Part shown: piece after piece, positions 47,243-56,339 of the stretch
How the letters are laid out: each line of letters starts with the position of its first letter
Position numbering within the stretch: the stretch's first letter is position 1
Source of the DNA: Rhodopirellula islandica
GTDB lineage: Bacteria; Planctomycetota; Planctomycetia; Pirellulales; Pirellulaceae
Direction of reading: 5' to 3'
DNA: 64,000 nt
Assembly: GCF_001027925.1 (NCBI RefSeq)
Contig: NZ_LECT01000044.1
Location: 524,434 to 588,433 of the forward strand
Notes under the pieces: generated by a model
The model's database searches: none
Told to the model about the DNA's origin: nothing
Seen by the model: only the letters and a program-made list of their open reading frames with translations
Made by a program: the position numbers and the translations under genes

Positions 47243-49189
47243 ATGACGCACACCCGTGCGATGTCATCGTTCATGCCCGTTCTGCTGGGGCTGGTTGGGA
47301 ATCGGGCGACTTTGCGAGGCGGGATCGTCAGTCAAATCCAAGATCGCTGGCAGCCCACGTATTGGACGGGTGACCGCTGGAGCGAGGCGGAATCTTTGGC
47401 CAGCCAAGCGGTGGCCGACGATCAAACCGTCACGGCCGAGGGCTTCGCGGCGGTGGGAGTTCAGGTTGCTCCGGGCTGTGACACGACCGATTCGGCCGCG
47501 GCTGAATCGGGCGGATCCGCAGATCCGTCGAGCCAAGAAATTTTGCCCGGCGTCGGCAGCGATGCGATTGTGTTGTCGGTGGACGGCCGGCCGGCGGATG
47601 CCAGCACCCTGGCAATGTTGGCCACTGCTTTGGGCCGTTTTTTGTGGTTGCAACGCAATCATCAAAATGACGCTCGCCGGCTGTGGCAAACCTCCAAAAT
47701 GTTGCAGCACGCGGCTGTGTGGCAGCAGCTGGACAGCGACGAGAAATTGTTGGCTTCCATGGCCGACTGCGCTTGCGAAGTGCTGAACTGCGAACGAGCC
47801 ACGATCTTTCTGTGGGACAAACGCACCAAGAAGCTGATCGGGCGACCGGCGATTGGAATCGAAGGCGGTGTTTTGGAAGTCGAAGACAACGCGGGGATCG
47901 TTGGCGAAGCCTTGCACAGCGGCAGCCCCCGATGGTGGTCCGCCGGTGGGACCGACGAAGGCCGCGTCAACCGACGAATCGATCAGGCCCAGAATTTCAC
48001 GACACGGTCGTTGCTGGCCGTCCCGATGGTCAACGCGCGCAACCAAGTCATTGGCGTGTTTGAGGGCATCAACGCTCGCCCCGGAGATCACCGCAACGAG
48101 AGCTTTGATGCAGCGGACGTTCGGACGTTGACCGAATTGGCGATGCACGCTTCGATTGCGATTGATTCCTATCGAACGCGAACGAATCTGACGGAAACGC
48201 GTGACCGGTTGGTCGAGCAAGCTGCCCTGTCCAAGCCGCTGATTGGCAACCACCATTCCATTCAAGAGATCCGCCGGAACGCCACCAAGGTGGCGCCCAC
48301 CGATCTCAGCGTTCTGGTGCTGGGCAGCAACGGAACGGGCAAAGAAGTGCTGGCCCAAAACATTCACTATCAGAGCGAGCGTCGCAACGGGCCGTTCGTC
48401 GCCGTCAACTGCGCGGCTTTGGTCGAAACGTTGCTGGAAAGCGAACTGTTTGGGCACGAGAAAGGGGCGTTCACCGACGCCTCGGACACTCGTGTGGGCA
48501 AGTTTGAACTGGCCAACGGAGGCACGTTGTTCCTGGATGAAGTCGGCGACATGAGCGCTGGCGGGCAAGCCAAGTTGCTGCGGGTTCTGGAAGAGAAGGT
48601 CGTGGTCCGCGTCGGTGGGTCGCGTCCGATTCCGGTGGATGTTCGCGTGATCGCGGCGACCAACCAACCGCTGCAAGAGCTGATCACCACGAAACGCTTC
48701 CGCGAAGATTTGTTCTTCCGGTTGAATGTTGTCTCGCTGACATTGCCGCCGTTGTCGCGGCGGGGCGAAGATGTGATGGAGTTGGCCGAGCATTTCTTGA
48801 TTGATTTTTGCCGGCAAATTGGCCGAGCGGTGCCGACGTTTGCTCCCTGTGCTCGTGATGCGATGCTGTCGCATGATTGGCCAGGCAATGTGCGGGAACT
48901 GCGCAATACGGTCGAGCGAATTTGTTATCTGACCACGACCGATGTGGTTCGAGCGGATGATTTGATGATGTCCCCCTCGGCATCTCGTCCAGCGACGGTC
49001 GCACCGATGATGGGTGATGTGGACGGCAATTTGAACTCGGCCACGCGGGTGTTTCAGGTTCAGCACATCGAGCGTTTGATTGCGTCGTGCGGCGGCAACA
49101 TGACCGAAGCGGCCGGCAAATTGGGGCTGCATCGATCCAACTTGTATCGCAAGATGCGTCAGCTCGGGATGCCGACGTCCGGCTCATGA
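47243..49189 (+). CDS. GAF-AAA-Fis type transcriptional activator (sigma54-dependent-like)
   Basis: About 648 residues from ATG 47243, chosen for GGAGGG four bases upstream; GTG 47138 and ATG 47183 are alternatives. The N-terminal 160 residues have no recognised domain. A GAF domain covers about 165-310, followed by the AAA+ module: Walker A GSNGTGKE at 361-368 (usual form GExGTGKE), [13 protein letters not shown] with the loop reading GAFTDA (408-413) instead of GAFTGA, Walker [13 protein letters not shown] (426-437), ATNQPL and [13 protein letters not shown]. The C-terminus has a Fis-type HTH ([22 protein letters not shown]). The altered loop may affect sigma54 contact. It is divergent from fabI. 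Confidence 0.88.
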   Translation: MTHTRAMSSFMPVLLGLVGNRATLRGGIVSQIQDRWQPTYWTGDRWSEAESLASQAVADDQTVTAEGFAAVGVQVAPGCDTTDSAAAESGGSADPSSQEILPGVGSDAIVLSVDGRPADASTLAMLATALGRFLWLQRNHQNDARRLWQTSKMLQHAAVWQQLDSDEKLLASMADCACEVLNCERATIFLWDKRTKKLIGRPAIGIEGGVLEVEDNAGIVGEALHSGSPRWWSAGGTDEGRVNRRIDQAQNFTTRSLLAVPMVNARNQVIGVFEGINARPGDHRNESFDAADVRTLTELAMHASIAIDSYRTRTNLTETRDRLVEQAALSKPLIGNHHSIQEIRRNATKVAPTDLSVLVLGSNGTGKEVLAQNIHYQSERRNGPFVAVNCAALVETLLESELFGHEKGAFTDASDTRVGKFELANGGTLFLDEVGDMSAGGQAKLLRVLEEKVVVRVGGSRPIPVDVRVIAATNQPLQELITTKRFREDLFFRLNVVSLTLPPLSRRGEDVMELAEHFLIDFCRQIGRAVPTFAPCARDAMLSHDWPGNVRELRNTVERICYLTTTDVVRADDLMMSPSASRPATVAPMMGDVDGNLNSATRVFQVQHIERLIASCGGNMTEAAGKLGLHRSNLYRKMRQLGMPTSGS

Positions 49190-49230
49190 GTTGGATCAAA
49201 CAAGCCCGATGACGGAGAGGGGGGCGGCGT

Positions 49231-49331
49231 CGAGCCATTGTCCCAATTGTTCTTGGTTGCGAGTTGATCGAGGAGTGATTCGAGACAGTCATTCCGCGAG
49301 GACTCGGGGGAACAATTGGGGCAATGGCTCG
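49231..49331. repeat. Long inverted repeat (22-bp arms, 57-bp loop)
   Basis: The left arm 49231-49252 (CGAGCCATTG...TTGTTC) and right arm 49310-49331 (GAACAATTGGGGCAATGG..) match with one mismatch. It lies in the 190-bp gap between the regulator and the hydrolase operon. No open reading frame is supported inside. Confidence 0.75.
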
Positions 49332-49380
49332 ATCGGGTCTGGGCTGACTCAACCACCGCCCACGCACTATCTTGGGAGGC

Positions 49381-50187
49381 ATGAACACTCCCAAACAATC
49401 TTTTCACGCGTCTGAATTCGGTGAGCTCGCGTGCACCGTGGTCGACGGCTCGGATGAGCCTTGGTTGCCTGTCATTCTCTGTCATGGTTACGGAGCCCCT
49501 GGCGATGACTTGGTCGGGTTGACGGACTACCTGGTCAGCAAGCTGGGTGATGCCGCCAAAGCGGTTCGGTTTGTGTATCCCGTCGCACCCGGTGACTTGG
49601 CGGACCAGGGCATGCCGGGCGGTCGAGCGTGGTGGCCACTGAACATGGCATCGCTTCAGCAGCTTTTGCAGACTTCCCAGTTTGACCAACTGCACGATCA
49701 AACGCCTCCGGGGATCGAGTCTGCCAGCGACCAATTGGTGTCGACGATTCAGGCGGTTTTGAGCAGCATGCCCGCGGATCCGCCGGCCGGATCCAACGAG
49801 CAGCCAGGCACGACGAAGTCGTCTCGGCCGTATGTTTTGGGCGGATTTTCCCAGGGCGCGATGGTGAGCATGAACGCGGCGTTGACCGGCGACATCCCTC
49901 CCCCGAATGTTTTGGTGCAATTCTCCGGTACATTGGTGTGTGGGCCGAAGTGGCGCGAGGCAGCGTCGAAGTCCGGAGGCGGCCGTTTGAAAGCGACGCG
50001 AGTGCTGCAGTCGCACGGAACGCTGGATCAAATCTTGCCGTTTTCCAGTGCCGCGACGTTGGCGGACACGTTGCATGAGGAAGCCGAGGAGTGGGACTTC
50101 CGAGCGTTCCAGGGACCGCACACCATCGAGGCGGGTACACTGGACGCGTTGGCCGAATGGATTCTTGAATTGACGGATCGCAAGTGA
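49381..50187 (+). CDS. Alpha/beta hydrolase (phospholipase/carboxylesterase family)
   Basis: A 268-residue enzyme with the alpha/beta-hydrolase fold: the oxyanion segment VILCHGYGAPGDDLVGL, the nucleophile elbow GGFSQGAMVSMNAAL (Ser), VLQSHGTLDQILPF (Asp) and GPHTIEAGTLD (His). No signal peptide, so cytoplasmic. Ester hydrolase of unknown substrate. ATG 49381 has GGGAGG only one base upstream, so initiation at the in-frame TTG 49372 is also possible. It overlaps the BatA-type gene by GTGA, forming a three-gene operon. Confidence 0.85.
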   Translation: MNTPKQSFHASEFGELACTVVDGSDEPWLPVILCHGYGAPGDDLVGLTDYLVSKLGDAAKAVRFVYPVAPGDLADQGMPGGRAWWPLNMASLQQLLQTSQFDQLHDQTPPGIESASDQLVSTIQAVLSSMPADPPAGSNEQPGTTKSSRPYVLGGFSQGAMVSMNAALTGDIPPPNVLVQFSGTLVCGPKWREAASKSGGGRLKATRVLQSHGTLDQILPFSSAATLADTLHEEAEEWDFRAFQGPHTIEAGTLDALAEWILELTDRK

Positions 50188-52742
50188 CGTTTTTTAACGC
50201 AACGTTGATCCTGGGGACGCTGGCGGCGGTGGTGCCGATTGCATTGCACCTGCTGGCTCGTCGTGAACCGCAGCGCGTTGTGTTTCCCGGGGTTCGGTTT
50301 TTGCGACCCAAGCTGAGTTCCCAGCGAAGTCGGTTGCGAATCCGTCGGTGGTGGTTGCTGGCGCTTCGTGTGTTGGCAGTCATCGCGTTGGCGGTTGCAT
50401 TGGCTCGGCCGCACATCGATTCGGCATTGTCATCGACGTGGTGGACGGTCGGTCTGATGGGGCTGACCGGAGTCGGTTTTCTAGTTTTGGCCAGCCTTGC
50501 GGTTGCTCGTGGAATGGGGCGGTCGTTGGCCATTGGCGTGGCGGTGGCCGGCTTGGTCGCATTGCTTGCATCGTTGTTTCTGGGCACACGAACGTGGGCG
50601 ACATCGGGTGAGCTGTCCGAAGGCAATGAGCAACCCGTCGCGATGGCGTTGTTGATCGACAATGGGCCCTCGGCGATGCGATCGGTTGCCAGTTCGGATG
50701 GAACGAATTCCAGTCGGCTGGACCAAGCGATTCGCGAAGCGGCGACAGTGATCGAACGTTTGCCAGAGGGAAGTCGTTTGGCGGTGTTGGACCGCTCCGC
50801 GACACCGATCGGGTTTGCGCTGGATGCCGCTTCGGCGAGGTTGCGTTTGTCGCAAATGAAACCGCTGGCCAATCCACTGCCGGTGCAAGAACGCATGGAC
50901 GCGGCGGTCGAGTTGTTGCGGTCCAGCGATTTGCCGGGCAAGCAATTGGTGGTGGTGTCGGACTGGAACGCGGCGTCGTGGAAGCCCTCTGCGCAAACAC
51001 CCGCGATGCAATTGGAAGACGTTGCAATCTCAATGTTGCAAGTCGCTGCCAGTGATGATGGCAGTGCAGGTGCTTCGGAAGGGGCTTTGATCAATCGCTT
51101 TTTGTCGCCACCGAAGTTGATCGATGCGGCTCCGGCACCGGGGGTCTCGATCCCCATTTCGGTCTCTGTTGGGATGGAATCGTCAGCGAGCGAAGGCCAA
51201 TCACTCAATGTGACGGTGCAGTTGAGTTTGTATGAACGCGATCCATCGTTGCCCGTGATTCGTGACGGTGAGTTGGTGCTGCCGAGACTGCGCGGGGTGG
51301 ACCGAGCTTCGGCAACGGTTGTTGCGGGAGCCAATGTGGAGTTGGTTCTGACATTGCCACCCTTGGACTTGGGGACTCATCACGCGGTGGTTGAGCTGGT
51401 GGGAGACGATGCGTTTGAGTGGGATGATCGACGTTTTTTGACACTCAACATTCCCGTTCCGCCGCGAGTGCTGTTGGTGGGTGAGAACGCGGATGAACGC
51501 AACGAGCTTGGACTCGCTTTGACAGCACCCAAAGCACCGGATGATGACGGGGCAGGATTTCGTGTTGCCGGGGTGGCCTACTCGGATTTGTCGGCGGTTG
51601 ATTGGCAGCTGATTGATGCGGTGGCGATGATCGACCCGCCGATCCAAATCGACGCGGCATCGCAATCGGTCGTTTCGGGCAATGGGCTGACCAAGAACAC
51701 CGTCGACCAGTTGATGGAGTTGGCTCGTCGCGGTGGAGGCGTGGTCATGATGATGGGGCCGTCAACGGAGGTCTTGGGTGTTGCGCGGCCGAACAATCAA
51801 ACGGACGAGGTGGATCGGTTGTTGCCGCCTTTGGTGCGCTCGTGGCGAGTGCCGGCGCCAGGGGAGTTTTGGGAAGAGCGTCTGCCTTCGCACCCGATCT
51901 TGCGACCGCTGACCTTGCTCGATGATCAGCCGCCGTGGAGTTCCTTCCCTGTCAATCGCTACTGGCAAACCGAACCCAATGTGGATGCCGGTTGGCAGAC
52001 GGTGGTCCGCTACGCCGGGACTCAGCACCCTGCCATCCTGGCTCGCACAATTGAGTCGGATGAATCAAGTGTGAAATCAGGTCGCGTCGCGGTGCTCACC
52101 ACGCCCTTGCCGGCGTTGTCGAAGAAGACGCGATCGTGGAACCAGATGTTCACGGCCGCTGACGCTTGGCCCGCGTTTGTGATCTGGCGTGGACTGATGC
52201 AGTGGGCGACCGGAGTATCCGACCAAGCGACGACGGTCTTGGTGGGGGCAACCGCCGTGGTCCCTGAAACGGATGCTGCGAATCGGATTCAGCGTGCTTC
52301 CAGTCCGGCGGAGAGCACCACGGTTGCAATGACGGAACCAACGGTTCGGTTGTACTCACCGCTGGCAGTGGAAAGTGCGTTTGGCGGTGAACCCGCCGTC
52401 AGCGAAGTGGATGTGGTCGAACGTGGCGGCGTGTTCCCTGAAACCAACGAAGTCGGAACCACGTTCTTGCGAGGTCCCGATTACTGGGGCGGTTACTCAA
52501 CGAACTTGGATCCCGTTTGGTCGCAAGACGAACGAGTCACCGCGTCGGAGATGGATCTGCGATTCGGGGTCGAACAGTGGATGCCATCGGATTCTGGGGA
52601 GCGATTGTCAATCCAAGGTCGAGTGGGAGGTTCGCCTCAGGTGTCGTTGCACGGACCGATGATGTTGCTGGCCGTGATCGTGTTTCTCGCCGAGCAGTTG
52701 CTGAGCAATCGCTTTTACCGCACATCGGGAGCGGCCACGTGA
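50184..52742 (+). CDS. BatA-domain membrane protein
   Basis: An 852-residue protein beginning at GTG 50184. The N-terminus is the BatA (aerotolerance regulator) membrane anchor: a first helix, then LHLLARREPQRVVFPGVRFL and LRIRRWWLLALRVLAVIALAVALARP. Two more helices (about 90-140) follow, then a vWA-like region (ALLIDNGPSAMRS, LPGKQLVVVSDWNAASW) in which the MIDAS motif is degenerate. Further on are an Ig-like region and a GATase/flavodoxin-like stretch (PPRVLLVGENADERNELG). A C-terminal helix lies at about 828-845. Such proteins sit next to vWA partners in planctomycete operons and probably act in envelope stress or MoxR-linked complexes. It overlaps both neighbours by GTGA. Confidence 0.82.
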   Translation: MTFFNATLILGTLAAVVPIALHLLARREPQRVVFPGVRFLRPKLSSQRSRLRIRRWWLLALRVLAVIALAVALARPHIDSALSSTWWTVGLMGLTGVGFLVLASLAVARGMGRSLAIGVAVAGLVALLASLFLGTRTWATSGELSEGNEQPVAMALLIDNGPSAMRSVASSDGTNSSRLDQAIREAATVIERLPEGSRLAVLDRSATPIGFALDAASARLRLSQMKPLANPLPVQERMDAAVELLRSSDLPGKQLVVVSDWNAASWKPSAQTPAMQLEDVAISMLQVAASDDGSAGASEGALINRFLSPPKLIDAAPAPGVSIPISVSVGMESSASEGQSLNVTVQLSLYERDPSLPVIRDGELVLPRLRGVDRASATVVAGANVELVLTLPPLDLGTHHAVVELVGDDAFEWDDRRFLTLNIPVPPRVLLVGENADERNELGLALTAPKAPDDDGAGFRVAGVAYSDLSAVDWQLIDAVAMIDPPIQIDAASQSVVSGNGLTKNTVDQLMELARRGGGVVMMMGPSTEVLGVARPNNQTDEVDRLLPPLVRSWRVPAPGEFWEERLPSHPILRPLTLLDDQPPWSSFPVNRYWQTEPNVDAGWQTVVRYAGTQHPAILARTIESDESSVKSGRVAVLTTPLPALSKKTRSWNQMFTAADAWPAFVIWRGLMQWATGVSDQATTVLVGATAVVPETDAANRIQRASSPAESTTVAMTEPTVRLYSPLAVESAFGGEPAVSEVDVVERGGVFPETNEVGTTFLRGPDYWGGYSTNLDPVWSQDERVTASEMDLRFGVEQWMPSDSGERLSIQGRVGGSPQVSLHGPMMLLAVIVFLAEQLLSNRFYRTSGAAT

Positions 52743-55090
52743 GTTGGAGCCTGGACCCGATTTATGATTCGCTGCCAATTGCGTTGCTGTTGGTGGGTTT
52801 GATCGTGGCGATGCTGTTCACGATCCTGCCTCCGGGAGTGAGCGGGCGTCGCAGGCAGAGTCTGTTGTTGCTGCGTGGCTTGGCATCCGTCGCCCTGGCG
52901 TTGGTGTTGCTTCGACCGGCACTCGTTCGATCAGACAATCGTCCCGCGGCAGCGACACTGGCCATCGCCATCGATACGTCGGCCAGCATGAGTTTGCCAT
53001 CCGATGGATCGGAGAGCCGCTGGGACCAGCAACGTCGGGCGCTGGAACGACTGGCGGGAGGTCTGTCGGATTCCGATCAAGCATTGCAAGTTGTTGTGAT
53101 GGGGTTTGATACTTCAGCCAACGTGATCGGTGAGAGTGGAACAAGCGAACTGGAGACGTTGGCAAGCCGTGTTGGCACGGTCGAGCATTCCGGCAAAGAG
53201 ACCGATTTGTCATCGCCGTTGTTGATGGCCATGAACCGAGGGCGAAACAGCCCGCTGACGGGAGTCGCTGTCTTGAGTGATGGGACGCAAGTCACCCAAC
53301 GAACGGAAGGCGACGAATCGTCGCAACCAGATCCACGTCGAGAAGCCCGCTTGGTCGGAGCGATGGGCGTCCCCATTTGGACGATCCCGTTGGGGCCTCC
53401 CGCGGAGGCGTCGCGTCAGATCGATTTGGCCATTGAATCTTTGCCCGAGACGTTTCGCATGTTCACTGGCAATGAATCCAGTGTGTCGTTTGATGTTCGC
53501 ACGCGTGGCATCGTGCAGTCGCCCGCCAAAGTTTCACTGCAGTGGATCGATTCGGCGGGTCAAACCGCGATTGCCGCGACTCGCACGGTCACGCCCGATT
53601 CGATGGAGCAAACCATTGCGATCGAAGTGCCCGTGCTGGCTCCCAAGCCAGGCCAATATCGATTGGTGGCCAGCGTCGAGACTCGATCGGGCGAGACGAT
53701 CACGGACAACAATTCACAGGTTGCGTTCGTCGACGTTCGCGAAGGTGGCGGGCGTGTGTTGTACGTTGAAGGGACGCCGCGACTGGAGCAAAAGGATCTT
53801 CGCTGGGCACTGGGTCGATTCCTCGATTTGGAACTGACGTATCGATGGATCCCACGCGACACCGTCGGTGCCTGGCCGATCGATCTGGCGGATGATTTCA
53901 GCCGTGGTCGTTACGACGTGGTGATCCTTGGCGACCTGCATTCCGCTGCGCTCGGCAATGCGCAACTGCAAGAATTAGCGGACTCGGTTGGGGAAGGCAC
54001 CGCGTTGATCATGCTCGGTGGCGAGCACACGTATTCACGAGGCGGTTACGCGACGACACCGCTCGCAAGCGTTCTGCCGGTGCAATTGGATGATCGGCAA
54101 CGACAAACGCCGGGGCCGCTGAGTGCATCGGATCGATTGACGAGTGGTGCGGACCCCACGCGGCAATCGGTGAGTTTGCAACCTGCCGATCCGCATCCGA
54201 TCACATCGATCCAAGCGAGCCACCAGGGCAGCCCGATCAGTTGGTCGAGTCTGCCACCGATGCCGGGAGCCAATCGATGGCCTGGGGTTCGAGTGGCTCC
54301 GGGGGTTCAAGTTTTGTTGCAAACCGCCAGTGACGAACCGATGATGGTCGTCGGTGAATATGGTCGCGGCCGAGTCGCCGCGCTGGCGTTTGATTCCACT
54401 TGGACGTGGCGACGTGCAGGGCTGGGTGATTTTCATCGGCGGTTCTGGCGTCAGTTGATCCTTTGGTCGCTGGCCCGAGAGGATTCTTCCCAGCAAGCGA
54501 TTCAGTTGGAGTTGTCACCGCGGCGGTTTGTGGCAACGGAGGCGCCTTCGTTCACCGCAACGATGCAAGGCGATCTTTCGTCGCTGCCCAATGGTGCATC
54601 GCTGCAAGCGGAGGTGAATCTGGCTTCGGGGGACACAATCGTCGTGCCGATGTCGAGCACCACCTCGACGGGTGAGTCTTCGGTTTCCTTGACGGGGCAG
54701 TTGCCACCGATGCCGGCCGGGTTTCACCGCTTGCGTGTGGCTGCGGGCGGGCAAGGTGCTTCATCCGAATCCGGGGAGACGATCGAGCCGGCTGAGGTTG
54801 CATTTCAGGTGCTCGACGACACGCGAGAATTGACGGCGTCGGCGACGGATCATGCATTGCTTCGCCAGATGGCTTCGGCCACATCGGGGGCAGGCGGGCA
54901 GGTGTTTGATCCGGACCAGATGGACGATTTGGTCGAATTGATCCAGTCACGCCGGACGGAGTCCACCCGAACGGTGATCGAAAAGTTTCGATTGGGTGAC
55001 GGACCGCTGAGCGGTTGGCTCATTTTCCTATTGTTTGCCGGGGCTTTGTCAGTCGAGTGGTTCCTGCGCCGTCAATGGGGTTTGGCATGA
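52739..55090 (+). CDS. vWA domain membrane protein with GATase1-like domain
   Basis: About 783 residues starting at GTG 52739, which overlaps the upstream stop (GTGA). Two N-terminal helices (about 13-31 and 41-59) precede a von Willebrand A domain with an intact MIDAS start DTSAS (79-83), then GKETDLSSPLLMAM and VAVLSDGTQVT. An Ig-like section follows, then a glutamine-amidotransferase-like domain (GRVLYVEGTPRLEQKDLRWAL, YDVVILGDLHSAALG, ALIMLGGEHTYSRGGY), and a final membrane helix WLIFLLFAGALSVEWFLRRQWG. This layout is typical of planctomycete vWA proteins encoded beside BatA. It probably works with the 50184 protein in a metal-dependent envelope complex. Confidence 0.85.
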   Translation: MSWSLDPIYDSLPIALLLVGLIVAMLFTILPPGVSGRRRQSLLLLRGLASVALALVLLRPALVRSDNRPAAATLAIAIDTSASMSLPSDGSESRWDQQRRALERLAGGLSDSDQALQVVVMGFDTSANVIGESGTSELETLASRVGTVEHSGKETDLSSPLLMAMNRGRNSPLTGVAVLSDGTQVTQRTEGDESSQPDPRREARLVGAMGVPIWTIPLGPPAEASRQIDLAIESLPETFRMFTGNESSVSFDVRTRGIVQSPAKVSLQWIDSAGQTAIAATRTVTPDSMEQTIAIEVPVLAPKPGQYRLVASVETRSGETITDNNSQVAFVDVREGGGRVLYVEGTPRLEQKDLRWALGRFLDLELTYRWIPRDTVGAWPIDLADDFSRGRYDVVILGDLHSAALGNAQLQELADSVGEGTALIMLGGEHTYSRGGYATTPLASVLPVQLDDRQRQTPGPLSASDRLTSGADPTRQSVSLQPADPHPITSIQASHQGSPISWSSLPPMPGANRWPGVRVAPGVQVLLQTASDEPMMVVGEYGRGRVAALAFDSTWTWRRAGLGDFHRRFWRQLILWSLAREDSSQQAIQLELSPRRFVATEAPSFTATMQGDLSSLPNGASLQAEVNLASGDTIVVPMSSTTSTGESSVSLTGQLPPMPAGFHRLRVAAGGQGASSESGETIEPAEVAFQVLDDTRELTASATDHALLRQMASATSGAGGQVFDPDQMDDLVELIQSRRTESTRTVIEKFRLGDGPLSGWLIFLLFAGALSVEWFLRRQWGLA

Positions 55091-55167
55091 GCGACGGATG
55101 CGTTCAACTGATGGTCCTTCCTGCCTGATCTCCCACCTCGATTGCCGCCCTTTTTTAGGACACCCGC

Positions 55168-56328
55168 ATGCAACCGTTTGATCTTCATCCACGAACGCGA
55201 ATCGTGTTTGGGCCGAACGTTTCGAATCAGATCAATGGGCTGGCTCGTTCGCTCGGCGGGGTGCTGAGTTCAGGGCGTCCTCGAGTCTTGGTCGTTTGCG
55301 ATCCGGGAATCGTTGCCGCGGGGCATTTTGATCGCATCACCGGTTTGCTCCGCGAGAGCGACTGGGAGGTGCAGTCCTTTCATGACTTCGCCGAAAATCC
55401 GACGTCTGAGATGGTCGATGCGGGCGTGAGCGTGGCCGCGGATTTCCAGCCTGACCTGCTGATTGGGCTGGGGGGCGGTAGCAGCATGGACTGCTCCAAA
55501 GGCATCAACTTCGTTTACAGCTGCGGTGGTCGCATCCACGACTACCACGGGGTCGGAAAAGCGACGGCGGAGATGTTGCCGATGATTGCGATTCCCACCA
55601 CGGCGGGAACCGGCAGCGAAGCCCAGAGCTTTGCGCTGATCAGCGATGCGGAAACGCACGTGAAGATGGCTTGCGGCGATCCCAAGGCCGCGTGCCGGAT
55701 CGCGTTGTTGGATCCAACGTTCACGTTGACGCAGCCACGCGGGGTGACGGCGCTGACCGGCATCGATGCGATTTCGCATGCGGTCGAAACCTATGTCAGC
55801 AAAAAACGAAACGTGATGTCGACAACATACAGTCGACGTGCCTTTGGATTGTTGGCCCGGTCCTTCGTTCGCGTGTTGCAAGTTCCTGATGACTTGGAAG
55901 CTCGCTCGGCGATGCAGCTGGGGGCGTGCCTGGCTGGCATGGCGATCGAAACATCGATGTTGGGCGCGGCGCACGCCACGGCCAATCCTTTGACTGCCCG
56001 GCATGATGTCGTGCACGGGCAGGCGGTTGGTCTGATGTTGCCCGCGGTGGTTCGGTTCAACGGAACCGTTCACGCGGATTGGTACGCCGAGTTGCTGAGA
56101 GAGCTGGAACCTTGTAGCGAGGTTTCCGAAGCGCCGACGCGATTGGCGGAGCTGATTGAGGAGTGGATGCGGGCAGCGGACCTCGCGACAACGCTGGATG
56201 ATCTTTCGATCCCAACATCGGACATCGGTTTGTTTGTCGAAGATGCCTTGAAGCAATGGACCGGAACCTTCAACCCAATCGAGCTCGACGAAGACTCCAC
56301 GCGAGCGCTGTATCGCGAAGTGGTTTAG
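55168..56328 (+). CDS. Iron-containing alcohol dehydrogenase
   Basis: A 386-residue group III dehydrogenase. The N-terminus RTRIVFGPNVSNQI is followed by the nucleotide-binding GLGGGSSMDCSKGINF and IAIPTTAGTGSEAQSFALI. The metal-binding region begins GVTALTGIDAISHAVETYVS (Asp/His ligands) and continues AAHATANPLTARHDVVHGQAVGLMLP (His ligands). It oxidises or reduces alcohols/aldehydes with NAD(P); the specific substrate is unknown. It is a single gene, 77 bp after the vWA gene, and the palindromic repeat array begins right after its stop. Confidence 0.92.
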   Translation: MQPFDLHPRTRIVFGPNVSNQINGLARSLGGVLSSGRPRVLVVCDPGIVAAGHFDRITGLLRESDWEVQSFHDFAENPTSEMVDAGVSVAADFQPDLLIGLGGGSSMDCSKGINFVYSCGGRIHDYHGVGKATAEMLPMIAIPTTAGTGSEAQSFALISDAETHVKMACGDPKAACRIALLDPTFTLTQPRGVTALTGIDAISHAVETYVSKKRNVMSTTYSRRAFGLLARSFVRVLQVPDDLEARSAMQLGACLAGMAIETSMLGAAHATANPLTARHDVVHGQAVGLMLPAVVRFNGTVHADWYAELLRELEPCSEVSEAPTRLAELIEEWMRAADLATTLDDLSIPTSDIGLFVEDALKQWTGTFNPIELDEDSTRALYREVV

Positions 56329-56339
56329 TGATCTCTTAA

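Noticed and set aside
47264..49132. 622-codon open frame on the minus strand
   Set aside because: It is antisense to the GAF-AAA-Fis regulator, with low-complexity Arg/His/Gln-rich translation typical of a shadow frame.
49535..51334. 599-codon open frame on the minus strand
   Set aside because: It covers the hydrolase and BatA genes in antisense; Ser/Thr/Arg-rich translation without any domain.
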